Source: Hormiphora californensis (Eukaryota; Ctenophora; Tentaculata; Cydippida; Pleurobrachiidae). Taken from it: 64,000 nucleotides of DNA. The position numbers and the translations under genes were made by a program. The notes under the pieces are model-generated. The model was given only the letters and a program-made list of their open reading frames with translations, had not been told where the DNA came from and did not search any database. The stretch is taken from positions 4,175,078 through 4,239,077 of the forward strand of contig CM035351.1 in assembly GCA_020137815.1 (NCBI GenBank), written 5' to 3'. Numbering within the stretch: the first letter of the stretch is position 1; every line of letters begins with the position of its first letter. Positions 40,867 to 53,928 of the stretch are shown one piece after another.

Positions 40867-43800
40867 ATGGGTGAATTGAATGCGAACCCTACCAGTAAGA
40901 TCCATGTTCACTTATCGAGCAAGAGACAGGTTAAATCCAGCCATCTTCTGTCATGGCTGCTTCCCCAAATTACCAACAATGAATGCAACACGTTGGTAAG
41001 TACAAACTGCTGAAAAAATTGGTATTTTGTTTTACAAACAAAGAAATCTCAGCTTGTTTAAATGTTCTACCCCGTTTTTAAAAAAAACCCTCTAGCTCTC
41101 TGCCGGGACGCGATGAGAGAGGCAAATATCTCAACCAGATCTAATACACAATTCTTTATCAGACTCCCCTAGATCCTGATATTGGACGGATCACTAATGA
41201 CGTCATGATTGTGGGAGCAAATGTTCAGCTCACACTGAGTACCTCAATCTACAATGTGGCCCTCGTTCTGGACATGAGCCCTTCAATGTTTACTGTGGTA
41301 CACGCTCCTTCATAAACACATTTAACTGCTCCTTCATAAACACATTTATTGCTCCTTCATAAACACATTTATTGCTCCTTCATAAACACATCTTCCTCTC
41401 CAGGATATGGATTACAAGAAGGTGATAGTGGAGGAAATGGAGGACGTGTTACGGAGTTGTCTGTCATCTCTAATCGACAGAGAGTCTGCGCCCCATCCGT
41501 GGAGTGAAGACCCGGACCTCCCCCTAGTGGTCAACATGACAGTTCTAGCTTTCACTCCGCAGTTCGAGAATAGGGTGAGTTTACCATTTTCTAGCCCTCT
41601 CTCGCTTTGCCTACCGACTGAAATTATGAACAGTATGAAAACCCTCTCATACCTAAAATATTTCCCTTCAGATAATCTCCATTCTGGTGCAAGGGTTCCC
41701 TCTAACGTGTGATAACAAGAACAAACTAGAGGAAATCATACTAAGGGGATGTCACGAGATATATCATCACATTAAGATGCAGAGTCCAGAACAAGCCCGG
41801 TGTTCTACAGACGGTGTCCTGAAACAGCTCGTCTCAGAGGTGCTTAGCATCCTAAAACTCCAATCCCAGGACAACGAGAATGGAGGAGAAAACAGCAAAT
41901 TGGGTAATTGCGAAGCACTGCACATTTTGCTCTGATCTTGTCTTCCCTTGTGCCACTAACTTTAGTCTCCCACTAACAATCTCTCCCCCCCCCCTCTCCC
42001 TCTCAGCGATGATAATGATAACAGATGGAGTCCTGGGAGAGACTAAGAACACCTGGCCCATTCTCCAACGGTTCCATGCCCGCTCCACATCCTGCTCCTT
42101 TGTCCGAGTAGGACCCACTGAGCCCAGTACTTATGGGTACGGATACATCCCAAATCTAGCCATGCTGAACTTCCTCTCTCGGGCATCTGGTGGGGTCTAC
42201 TGGGACTGGGGCCGGGGTGATACTAACATTGGACGGATACTTCACTGGTCTCTGTTTTGTAAACCCGCTGAAGAGAAGGGACTGATTGTGAAACCAGTGG
42301 ACCAACCAGTCAGTATTAACGCCTCTCTTGCATCACTCATTGCTCAGAAACTGTATCTTGGTTTCAAGATATCTGAGATATCAATCAAGGATCAAGGACG
42401 TAAGTTTTTAAAGTGGCCAAGCCAAGTTATCCAATATTCATTTGATTTGATTTTTCAAATCAAGTTAGCCATGACTAAAGAAAATAATCTGGCCCTCCTT
42501 TATTCTGTTCACTTCCACAACCTGTTCACCCGATTACAGTTGCCACGGATTTCTCGGGAGCCAAGATAACAGCTCTCAAGATTACCATGTCAATGGTATG
42601 GCGGAGACGGATTCACGTTCTGTACGAGATTATGACGGACCTACCCCTTCAACACATCTCCAAACTGAAACTGTCCCTGTTTGTGTGCACTGATTGTGAG
42701 ATAGTCAATAGACTACATGAAGATGATAACTATAACACTCCAATAAAACTTCTACAACAAGTAAGATATATGGAGATGATCATTATCAGTGTTTGTGCAC
42801 GACCTACTACCTTAGTCCTTGCCCACCGTATGTAGCACGTAACTTGAGAGCATCAGAAAGGAAATAAATCGGAGTGCAATGGCAAGCGTTATGAAACTTA
42901 GTGCAGTTGTAACTAACAACCAACTCTTTAGTTCAAGAAGCTGCTGGATAGCTGTCAGACTTGTGAAACAGAGAGGAAATGGATCCCGGACCTGCATAGC
43001 TTTGCATACGGGGGTGTATGCAAGAAGAGTCTGGAGCTGTGCAAGGGAGAAGTGTATAAGATCCCCACCCTACCTGTCTCTCCGCCTGATTTAGAGTGAG
43101 TGGAGTTAGATCCATCCTCAGTACTTATCACATTTCTACAGCTACAGGGACTAGGGGGATACATGTTGTCATTGCTTAATGCTCGGGGTACGGTAGTGCT
43201 GCGTGATAATTTTAACCCAAATTTCTCACCAGGATTGACCGAGTTCACAGATTCTGGCAAAGTCTCCCCGAAGAACAAGAATCATTTGATGCCAACTTTG
43301 ACGCGTACATGTTCAAGTTCTGGCTGCAGTTCGACCTTACTATCCCCAAGTGCCTTACTGGTATACCTCGGTCAAGGAAGCACACCTCTGGAAATGAGTA
43401 CCAGATCTATGAGCGATCTCGATGTTATGTAAGTGTGTGTAAGTGACACCGTTGTATATATCTGGGTTTTGTATAATATCCCTTCATCTCAACAATATAT
43501 CGCTTCAACCTCTTCTAATAATTATTTCCGCATCAGCTCCTCTAACCCCCTCACCCCCAGTTAACGGACACAGCTCCTCTAACCCCCTTACCCCCAGTTA
43601 ACGGACGCACTTCACGACTGGGTGGCTATCGAGCTAGATGGACAGAGGGATGTTAGTATCCGGCTAGTAGAACTACCACCTCAGAACGGCCTACCAGACG
43701 GAAGATACAGCTTCGCGTGGATCCTAGTCCGGTACACGTTAGGTCGGATTCCACGGTGCACATCCAGCGCCTCTATGTCCATCTACCTAGCCATGCACCG

Positions 43801-46800
43801 AGATATTCCGTTCCAGTTACAGCACCAGCTCAAAGACGAACTCCTGGACAAACTGAGATCTATCAAGTTCCACGGGTCTGTCTCCTTGGATTGTAAGATG
43901 AAGGTTGGGTTTGAGGGATCTGCGAAAGAGATGGAAAAAGGAGAGAGTTTCCTGCCACTTCAACTACGGGCTGACTCCGCATGCAAACATCTCCCCCGGA
44001 ACATTGAAGATATCTTGTTTTGTGGATCAACGCCACGTCGATCTGATTTGTTCCTTCATAAACTTATCTGCCGGTGGAAGACGTGCCCTGATATACAGTG
44101 TTGCAGCGATGATCTGATCAAGGATCTTAGGATTGAGATTTTCAATGCCCTTTTCAGGTTAGAACTAGATAAATAGTTTAGTTCTCTCTTTAGATTAGAA
44201 CGAATATTTCAGAGATAGTATTAAAGTTTGTAGACTGAAATAATTATCCTTTACAGAGTTCGCCTGCAAGAGAAGTTTGCACCCATAACAGCAAGCGAAA
44301 AGGCCTTTTCGTGTATCAAAATGCTAGATATGGACACGGGTGGTAATGTGTCCTCGACAGCCATGCTCCAGTATATCATTACTGTGGACGATGAATCTTC
44401 GGATCTGAAGAAGGAGTGCCGGAAAGTGTCCTCTGCTTTTACTAGTGAGGTACTGAGCCTAGCCCCAATATAATCCATTGCATATAATGGCTGTGAAAAC
44501 TAGTAAATTGGGCACTACAAACCTTTAAACTGCACCCACTCGGCACTCCATTCCATATTTACAATCCCACTTCCTAATCCCACTTTGCAACCCCAACCTA
44601 AACGTAGTCCCACCCCCTTAGATATGGATAGAGCCACAGTATGGAACTGTATCATCATCAGATCCTGACTACATAAATGGTTTGGAATATAACGCCATAC
44701 TGCCCAAAATCTTCAACCTTGATTTTGAACTGATCAGTGGACTGTGCACATTTGCATCTCTCAAGAAGCTGTGTTTCCAACCTGACAAGATACAGCCAAA
44801 GTGCGCCAATCATTTTGAAGTAGTGCCCACCACCATAGCCCAGGTTGGTTGATTGGTTGGGAATACTAAGATGAGGTTGGTAGTGGATATTACTGTCGAA
44901 AAAGAGGCTTCGGGGGTAGTCTACCTCTACCTCTAAGAGGATTGACTAATATATTGAGGTGGTGACTGGTGTTATTACCACTTTATGAGGTCCGGTGGTG
45001 CTGTTTTTTACATACATATGATTTTCACCCTCTCTCTATTAGCCTGTGGTGACGCCTCATTTGGAGTACCTCTTCCGAGTATCTAACCTAATCAAGAGAT
45101 CACACATGAACGTTATCAAACTACCTCTTCTGCACGTGGGTATGTCTGCAATATATCCTTAGCTATAGGACTTTAGTACGGTGTACCCTCCCTTACTATA
45201 CCGGGAAGGGGAGTGAGAGAACTATAGGACGATCTTTAATTTGGTGGTTTAGATTTTAGGCCAGTCCCTATAATTCTGTTTCTTTCTAACATATCCAACA
45301 ATCCCCTACTATAGCCCCTGAGAACAAGTTGACTGAAGAAGTTGGGGAGAGCGAGGTGGCTCCCAATGTACACATGTTGTCCTGTATCAATGAGCTGCTA
45401 GAGGCTGCAACAACACGAACACTCCGACTCTCTGAATATGATATCAATGCCATCAGAGTAGGTGTACAGAGTGTTGTTACCATGGTTACCATGTGTATAA
45501 TGTGGTTATCATGGTTACCATGTGTTAACTGTCCAATTTGATGTTTCGTTGTTGCATTGTCTAACACATTATATATCTGTACAGAATAACGTTCTAAAGG
45601 AAAGGAATGTTTTGGATGAATCGTGTTTCTCTGAGTCAATACCTTACGATAATTGGAGATGTTACGTTAGGGTAAGTTCACTCTCAAGTGTGCGATCCCC
45701 GTGCTTCAAGCACAGTTCTTGATTACAACACAGCTCAGATATATAATACCCAAGCTAAAACACAAATATATCTCACACAATACCTTCTCAGTTCCACAAG
45801 GTAGAAGGGAAGGAGGATACAACTCGGTTACAGTTTGTACTAATCCCACTACCCCCTCTCGCCACTACAGAGGAGGCCATTGCAACCTTCTTCACCTCCG
45901 GAAATGCTCATGTCTTCCTATTTGATTGCTTTTACAAGATCCTTTTAGCTAGTTTCACTAACAAAGATAGGTACGTGTTACCCACTAACTCTTATCGACA
46001 AACTTACAACAACTCTGATCTAAGATTCAAGTTTCTCAATCTAAAAAACTAAACGATTACACTTCTATTGGCAGGTGTGACCCAGAGAACCTGTTGTACA
46101 AGTGTGACCGGTACTTTGAGAATGGAAGAGACGGAATGCAGGACCTGGAGTGTCCACAGTTAATTGTGCAGATCATTGAAGAGAGCATGTCCAGTCACAG
46201 CGGTGTAAATCTAGGTACAAACTGGAAATAATAAACTGAATTGAACAATTATTCTTTCGTCAACAAAGTTGACTTTTCATTACTGATATGAAATTATCGA
46301 GTTACAATTCATAACCTGTTTTTCATATACTCCACTCTGCAGAGAAAGCGTTGGAGTTTCACTTTGTGAGTGAGGTATGGGGATCTTACGAGAAGAGTTA
46401 TATCCTTGGAGTTCACCACTCTATCTACCACGACATCGCTCTGAACAGGGAATGTGTTAACACCGCCCTACAATACCTACAGGTCAGTTAATAGAATGTA
46501 TTTCCGTTTAAGATTGTATGGTGAGATCAGGGCTCAGGCGGCTCTTGTTTCGTACTTACGGACTTATTAGTCTTATGAGACTATTTCACCTTCCATCTAC
46601 CATCAGAACTAGGCTCTCCTCTTCCCCATTTCCTGTTTACAATATCACTCTCTGCCGGGGACCTGGTGCATATTTCAACCCATTTCCCATCAGAACGAGA
46701 CAGCAGTAACGCGAGACAGGAGGTACCTTCACCTCAGCAAGTACTTTGGTGCAGTGTGTTCCCATATCTCCTGCTTCCTCTCCTGTTGCCACACCCATAC

Positions 46801-48659
46801 CGGTCAGTGTTTCAAAATAGATCTCTAGATGAGAGTCCAGTGTGTACTGTGTGTGTATCAAGTCCGTCATTATAATGTATTTACTTGTAAACTCTAGTGA
46901 GATATCAGCGTGTGTTTTGAACATTTTAAGCAGCAAACACTTCATTATGATTATCTCTGTCTCCAGATCCCATGGACCTGTCATATGACAGTGGTGAGAT
47001 GGAGCTGTGTAACTCAGTACACTCGGATCGAGCCGAGGACGAATCATCAACAGCAGCGGAACAGGAGAGAACAAGAGAGGATAGCGAGGAAGGGATCCTG
47101 ACCCCACTCCAGACGGATGATAGTCTCTGGACGGCCACCAAGCTGGTTTCTAATCTGGTACTACAGTCAGATAATCACTTTGTTAGTGAGATCGTGTCGA
47201 GTAGCGCGGAGTTAACCCCTATAATGCCTGACAAGCGGGTAAGTTAGAACTACACAGTCGCCCAAATCCTGTTCAAATCCTAATTTAATGCCTAATTTTA
47301 ATCCTATCTAAATCCTGTTTACTGATACCTTTACCCCCCCTCCCCAGTTTACAGATAACTTGAAGGTATCCGGTGCGTCCCTGGACCCCGATAGTGGCAG
47401 TGACGGGGGTGAGATACTACCTCCTGACAATGAGGTCCTTGAAACTGTCGGAGAGGTCGCTGGAGAACATCTCCTGGCTGATTCAGTGGAATGTATTGAA
47501 GAAAAGAGGGTATCATTTAACGAGGCTATCTGCCCCTTGATCGATGTAATCTCAAGTACTCCGTGCCCTGGTAATTTAAGGAGAGGGTTACAATTTCGAA
47601 TCTCCCCAGACTTATACACCAGTATACCACATCTGAGTCTCCTGTCTCCTCCCTTTTCCCTATGTATATTCTAGTCTTCTGTACCAGAATACCACTTCCC
47701 CAATCTCACGAACCCCTTTTGTCCCCTCTCAGAGTACAGTATCCCGCTGGAGAAGCACGATTCAATAAAGAGGAAGTTCAATGAGATAATTGATAGCAGA
47801 TTTATCAGGATTCCCCAGTATAATGACCAATACCTTGTTCTTCGATCTCCCTCAACCGATGATAATAGGTTAGTGTGTGGCCGTTTACAGTTGATAATTG
47901 ATATTTGCATAATTCTGCTACCAATTTGGTAGATGAACTAAAATCTACCAATGGTCCCACCACTCTCAACTCACTAACATTTCAGTCTGAGTGGTAACGA
48001 CCGTCCTCCGGTATTCTTTCTCCGTATGGATTGTTACCACGAGCACCTCTCGACCCCCGTCTCCTCTCTCCCTACCTGTGTACTGGAGGTACTAACCGGA
48101 GACGAGAAGAAGAAGCGAGAGATGGAGTTCTGTTTCACTTGTTACACAGTCCCCTCCTCAGTACCAGTTTCCCCCGCTGCTGTTGTCAGGTCTCCTGCCT
48201 CGGCTGTTAGACACCGCCGCCGGGACTCGCATAGGAAGAGTGAGGGAGATAGAAGGTCTAGTGAACGTAGTACCTCTTTCTCTGCTCACCAGCTGTCACG
48301 GTCTCTTCATGAGGACTACAAATCGTATAGGTACAGGAAATACAATATGTTTTTGCTGTAAGTATTAACAGAATCACAAATTAAGCAAATCCGGTTTATT
48401 CACAACACAATTATTGAAAATCTCAGCTCTACTCTAGCTCTCCTGGGATAACCCAATACACCTCTCCTCCCCCAGGGAAGTGTCTCCATCGTGTTCATCT
48501 CCCAACCTATTTCGACAACACGCCCTCCTTGAATCAGACCAGCTGACTCAGAAATGTGTTATGGATGAGTTGGTTAGGGAGGTACAGTGGTTGGTGGATG
48601 ATCAGACTATAACCCACCTGAGAAGGCGGTCCCCTGTTACCATGGATACCTTGCAGCAG
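40867..48659 (+). CDS. SZT2: SZT2-like KICSTOR scaffold, N-terminal 23 exons
   Basis: SZT2 is the large scaffold of KICSTOR, which holds GATOR1 on lysosomes and lets amino-acid shortage inhibit mTORC1. Twenty-three exons join in consistent phase to 1566 codons. Their starts are 40867, 41163, 41404, 41672, 42007, 42540, 42932, 43233, 43598, 44257, 44622, 45043, 45315, 45585, 45792, 46075, 46343, 46694, 46967, 47348, 47733, 47986 and 48476. Identification rests on the order of family landmarks: YNVALVLDMSPSM, MIMITDGVL followed by CSFVRVG, IWIEPQYGTV, and DNWRCYVR followed by ATFFTSGNAHVFLFDCFYK. Introns are short (about 70-350 bp). A six-codon upstream frame (ATG at about 40855) overlaps the start. 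The gene continues at 62328. Confidence 0.85.
41306..41390. repeat. about 24-bp tandem repeat in SZT2 intron 2
   Basis: Four copies of a unit containing GCTCCTTCATAAACACATTT fill most of the intron just before the exon 3 acceptor. Confidence 0.8.
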
Positions 48660-48723
48660 GTGAGAGGGTTACCTTACAACAGGTGAGAGGGTCACCATGG
48701 TTACCTTACAGCAGGTGAGAGGG
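48660..48723. repeat. splice-junction minisatellite, segment 1
   Basis: Immediately after the exon 23 donor, the junction sequence (exon end CCTTGCAGCAG plus intron start GTGAGAGGG) is repeated with a period of about 24-33 bp. Every unit therefore carries a CAG/GTGAGA donor, and most carry a TTACAG acceptor-like site. The array resumes at 58457 and 61003 beyond two insertions. Confidence 0.85.
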
Positions 48724-49648
48724 TTAAAGCCAGAGGGGGGGGGGGGGGGGGCCCGGGGGTATAAAAAGTCACTTTTATAGAGGGGGGGGGCTGCCGCAAA
48801 AATCTCAGCTACCCTCTTTTCGGCCGATGAGATTTTTGAGATTTTTGGGAAAATTTGTTCAATTACGTTTGAGATTTTTGAGATTTTTGTGGTAAATTGG
48901 CAAAATTTTGGCTGCCAATACTCAGGTTTTCGACATATTTTTTAGCTTAAAACTGAATCATAATAGCAGTTTAGTAATTTAAATAGGTAGATTTCATGTT
49001 TTAACTTCACATTAACTTTTGTACTAGAACACAAGGAAAATTTCTATTCAGAATTTTTATTTTTGGTAGAAAAACACAAGGATTGTTTCTATTCCAAATT
49101 TTCGGGCAGGTGAGTAGAACTTCGCTCCTAATAAAAGGCTGCAATAAAAGGCTGCAATAAAAGGCTGCAATAAAAGGCTGCAATAAAAGGCTGCAATAAA
49201 AGGCTGCAGAAAAAGGCTGCAATAAAAGGCTGCAGAAAAAGGCTGCAATAAAAGGCTGCAATAAAAGGCTGCAATAAAAGGCTGCAAGGTATCACGTATC
49301 CAACCAGACTAAAGCGGGGGATAGACCGAATCGTCTTCCCCTAATAGTGTTTCGTATCACGTATCGGCTGTAAAGAGACCGAATCACCCTCTCCTAATTA
49401 TAGTGATTCGTGTCACGTATCCAACTACACCATAGGCGATAGAGAGAGCGAGATAGAGAGCGAGTACGAGTGAGAACTGAGAGAGTGAAAAATCAGAATC
49501 ACGGTGTGGTATCACGTACCATGGTATCCTCTAATGAAAAGTGGTTACCAATTGACAATGAGACCCATCGGTCCCGATACGTGATTCTCTACCGCTATCC
49601 CACCGCTATGTATTCTCCATTAGTCTTTCCGTATCGATCCACGATTCA

Positions 49649-49897
49649 GTAGAGGTAGTCAGTAACTACTGAAAGTGTTGGTCTAATGAGGTAGAAACTA
49701 TGATAGGTGAACCAAGTGGTTGGGTGGTTCACCTGTCATATTGTGAGTGCGTGTAGCACTCATTGTGCTACACGCTCAATCAATAGATCGGTAAGCGGAC
49801 TCTAGTGCTAAAATCACGAAAAGCGAACTCGAGATTTCGGCCATTTTCTACCTCATTAGACCAACACTCTCAGTAGTTACTGACTACCTCTACTGAC
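49649..49897. mobile_element. nested MITE, about 48-bp inverted ends
   Basis: The ends read TAGAGGTAGTCAGTAACTAC and its complement, and the inverted match runs about 48 bp to GGTAGAAA. The interior of about 150 bp contains a short hairpin (GTGTAGCACTCATTGTGCTACAC). It has no coding capacity. Confidence 0.75.
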
Positions 49898-50629
49898 AGT
49901 AGCAATTCAGAAGGCCACTGTTTGCTGCTCCAAGAATTAAGATGGCTATACAGATAATATCTGGTACCTAAACACATGTTCTACATGGTATTATGTCAAT
50001 AAAAGAATTCAACCCAATATCTACCCCTATTTTTCTCACTCCCCTTCAAGTAGAATCTCCCTTTTTCAACCAAATATCTAGCCCTATTAGCCTCCACCCA
50101 CCCCGAACCACCCCACCCGCCACCAATATCTACATACTAAACAAAACTGTGGACTGAGAACAAATCCTTGCTAGTTTAGCCTTCTAACCTAATTGAACAT
50201 AATCAGACAGATAGGTCTCACATATCCCGTATCAAAGATTAAGTGAAAACGAAGACGAAACTGTGGTTCAAGATCAAAGTATAAACGTTCCTGGAAAAAA
50301 TAACCACACAGGACTAGAACAACCCCGAGAAGAGCCCCACTCCAAATCTCCCGTTATATTGTGAACCTGCCAGATGGTAGTTCCATGCGAGGGGAGAGGG
50401 CGGGGGGACTCTTCTCCAGTGCCGGCGATATCGCTTTGCGATAGCCCCTGTGGGCTTGCCGTAGGCAAGCCCAGGCACTCAGAGTAGTAGTAGTAGTAGT
50501 ACCTCTACTGAATCGTGGATCGATACGGAAAGACTAATGGAAAATACATAGCGGTGGGATAGCGGTAAGTAAGTTGAGAACATGAATCATGCTGCCAGAC
50601 CAAACCCAAAGAACCGAGACAAACCCCGC

Positions 50630-50750
50630 AAAACCAACCTCCAAACCTCCACCAAACCTCCAAACCTCCACCAACCTCCAAACCTCCAACAACCTCCAAA
50701 CCTTCACCAAACCTCCACCAACCTCCAAACCTCCAAACCTAAACGCAACC
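50630..50750. repeat. CCAAACCTCCA-type tandem repeat
   Basis: About 110 bp of short repeats (ACCTCCAAACCTCCACCA) lie between the 3' end of the LINE and the inner inverted block at 50497-50570. That block is an inverted copy of 49590-49660. Confidence 0.7.
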
Positions 50751-51119
50751 TAACCACACCTAACTCCGTCCAACACCAAGAGATCCGGAACAGCGGAAAG
50801 ACCGAGACCCTCCGTCCACTAAGATGGTAAATGTGGACACTCGCCAGAAACCGAGACTCAGATCGAACTCATCAGCCGTAAACCTGACACCGTTTCGGGG
50901 CTTTAATTCGGTACGGGTACACAAGGTACTAAGTCAGGCGCCCCGGCAATCTCGATAATCTGAGACCACCGTTCGATCTATACCCAGTTGCCCGGAATGA
51001 ATGTGTCGACTGGGGTCCCTCACTGCCTCCCCCTTTGACAGGTTTATGACAGTAAGGGTACACCCGTCCAAACACACACTCCACTGCGAGGGCGAGTCTC
51101 AACCACTTCACTGCCTCCA

Positions 51120-53519
51120 CTACTCCACATTCCTGTACTCCCACTCCTTCTTCGCCGAATGGAAGTAGATCCACATGGAACAGTGAGCAGCCTCTTTCCC
51201 CGTATCCTTAACCAGCTTCCTAAGACCCCTCCCTCTAAACCCAAGACGAGAAGCTGCTCTAACCAGACTATCCGCCACCTGCCCTCGAGCCCCAACCTCT
51301 ACCGCCATATTAAAACACCTCCACCCATTAGACTCACACTCCCTCTCAAGGTCCGTGTACCGTTCAATCTTGAGAGTATGGGCATCCCCTATTCTCTCTT
51401 CTGCAGGGCAAGTGAGCTCCCACCAGATCACCGTCTTTACCTCTCGCGAGAAGACAACAAGATCAGGCCTTAACCTGGTCTGGGCGATCTCCGCCGGGAA
51501 CTTGAGCTGACTTCCGATGTCAGAGAGGACAACCCAGTCCTTAGCGCCTGACAGGATCCCACACCCACTAACCCTCTTCTTCCCCTTCTTCTTCCCCTTC
51601 TTACCCTCTGCAACGAACTCGATACTCCGGGACCCTCTCGTGGACCTCGATGCAGCGTTAGCACGGACCTCGCAGTGAAACTGTACCTGCTCGCCTATCT
51701 GCCGCAGGACCTTGTCATGCCGCCACCGGTATCTCCCCTGACCCAGAGCCACCTTACAGCCGGTTAGAATATGGCGAATACTCCCTGGAGCATCACCACA
51801 CAGCTTGCAAAGACCGTCTTCCCCTTCCTTCCACTTCTTTGCAAGCGACGGCACGACAAGGGTTCCATAAACTGCTCTTAGGATGAAGCCAACCATTCCC
51901 TCCTTCATGTCGAATAGGCTTCTCCAGCTTAACTCCATCGAGACCACATCCTCCCTCCAAGCTAACCACATCCCCTGAACCTCTAACTGCATGGTCTCTA
52001 CAGTCCTCACCTGGTCTAACCTCTCTCGAACTCGCTCAATCACAACACCTCTCCTCTCGCTGTCCGACAGCTTCTCCCAAGGCTTTCGCCACTCACCGAA
52101 GCCAATCCCTGCCCTAGGGTATGGAGGAATCATACCGCGGACTGCATCACACCGAACATCACTAACTGCCTCCTCTAACTCTTCCCCTGCTTTCCACTTC
52201 CTACCAGACCTGACAAGAGGCTGAAGCGCTAGGATAACTTCATCCTGTGAAGAACTGTAAGTCTGCTGCAATCTACACTTCTCCACTTTCCAGGTGTCAA
52301 GGAGGCTGTTCAACGGGAGCCGTACAGAAGACTCCGAGTTGAACAGACAAAGTCTGCTAAGAGTGTGACCTCCACCCAACCACTTTCGCAGGAAACTGTT
52401 TACTGACTGTTCCCAGGCTGCTACGGTGGTCAACGGGGTGTCGTAGATTGCCAGAGGCCACTTCATCTTAGGCAGAACAAGGTACTGGTAACCCCAGCAC
52501 TTCTCCAAACCCGATAATCCACTCTCGTCCAACCGTCCCATCCACAACTTCAGCTGGCGAGCTGTTTCCTCGATGGCGACGGTGTCCCTTACATCAGCCC
52601 GAATCCACCGACCAAGGAACTTAATCGGCTTCTCAGTAACGTTCGGGATCGTCTCACCCCCAAACGACAAACTCACCGACTCTACCACCTTACCTCCCTC
52701 CAACACCAGGGCCCGAGACTTAGATGACTTAACAGTAAATCTCGCCCACTCCACAAACTCACCAAACACCGACAACATAACTTGCATGTCACTCTGTGTG
52801 GCAGTGACGAGGCAACTGTCATCCATGAACAGCTTCAAAGGAGGGACCGGTGTGCCATCTTTCACGTAGGCCACACTACGCGGTATCTTAATGGCCAGAT
52901 ACTCCGATACCATGTTCATACACAGTACAAACAAAATAACGGAGATGACACACCCCATGAATATTCCGACCTCGAACTGTTGCCAGTTCGATGTTACCTC
53001 CCTTGAACTGAACCTACCGAAGACTCCAGAAAAGTAACTCAGGACTATGTCCACGATCGGCTGTGGAACTCGATAGAACCGGAGAGCCTTGACGATCAAG
53101 AGGTGAGACACGGCACCATAGGCATTCGCCAAATCCAACCAGACCACCGACAGGTCCCGCCTCATAATCCTTGCGTCCTTCAAGGTCTCCCACATAGCCC
53201 CGAAGTGTTCCACACATCCACTTACCCCGGGAACACCACCTTTCTGGATCCGCCTATCCACGTACCCATTCTCTACCACAAACTCTGTTAAGCGCCTCGC
53301 AAGTGTCCCTAGGTAGATCTTTCCCTGGACGTTACCTAAGGAAATCGGTCTACCAGTCGCCGGAGTGAAATCCCCTTCCCCCTTGGGAATGTACACTCCT
53401 TCAAACCAACGACAGTTTTCTGGATATCTCCGGTACTTAAAAGCAGACTTGTTCAAGTTCCACAAGTTCCGGGAAATCTTAGGACACCGCTTGTACACCA
53501 AGTATGGGATGGCATCGGG
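51120..53519 (-). mobile_element. LINE reverse transcriptase with restriction-like endonuclease
   Basis: A single open frame of about 800 codons. It begins abruptly at GPDAIPYLVYKRCP, an RT motif that normally lies inside the protein, so the copy is 5'-truncated at the arm boundary. RT motifs follow: TPATGRPISLGNVQGKIY, DLSVVWLDLANAYGAV, and the catalytic box FMDD (usually YADD or FADD). Then come a CxxC...HxxxxC zinc-finger-like motif (CKLCGDAPGSIRHILTGC) and a restriction-like nuclease signature RPDLVVFS...WWELTCPAEE. Related LINEs with the RPDxV...ELTxP signature are widespread in aquatic animals. The frame has no internal stop, which suggests a recent insertion. Confidence 0.8.
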
Positions 53520-53696
53520 ACCGATGAGGTCTCATTGTCAATTGGTAACCACTTTTCATTAGAGGATACCATGGTACGTGATACCACACCGTGATTCTGA
53601 TTTTTCACTCTCTCAGTTCTCACTCGTACTCGCTCTCTATCTCGCTCTCTCTATCGCCTATGGTCTAGTTGGATACGTGACACGAATCACTATAAT

Positions 53697-53928
53697 TAAA
53701 GGTCCTCCCAAACTATTATGTCCCTTGCTGCGCGCGACCGGATTTTAGACAGCCATAGCTCCACTCCCTGATGAGATAGAGACTTGAAATTTGTTTTGTG
53801 AGGAGATCATGTCGAGTTCTTCCTACAAAACAAATTTCAAGTCTTTATCTCATCAGGGAGTGGAATTATGACCGTGGGAAATTTCACAAAACCCGAGTGA
53901 GGGACATAGTAGTTTGGGGAGTACTTTA
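53697..53928. mobile_element. 228-bp MITE nested in the right arm, TA target site
   Basis: The insert 53699-53926 starts AAGGTCCTCCCAAACTATTA and ends with the near-complement, flanked by TA on both sides. The left arm at about 49410 keeps the uninterrupted sequence, so the event is dated after arm formation. The interior is a second palindrome around GACTTGAAATTTGTTTTGT. Confidence 0.85.
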
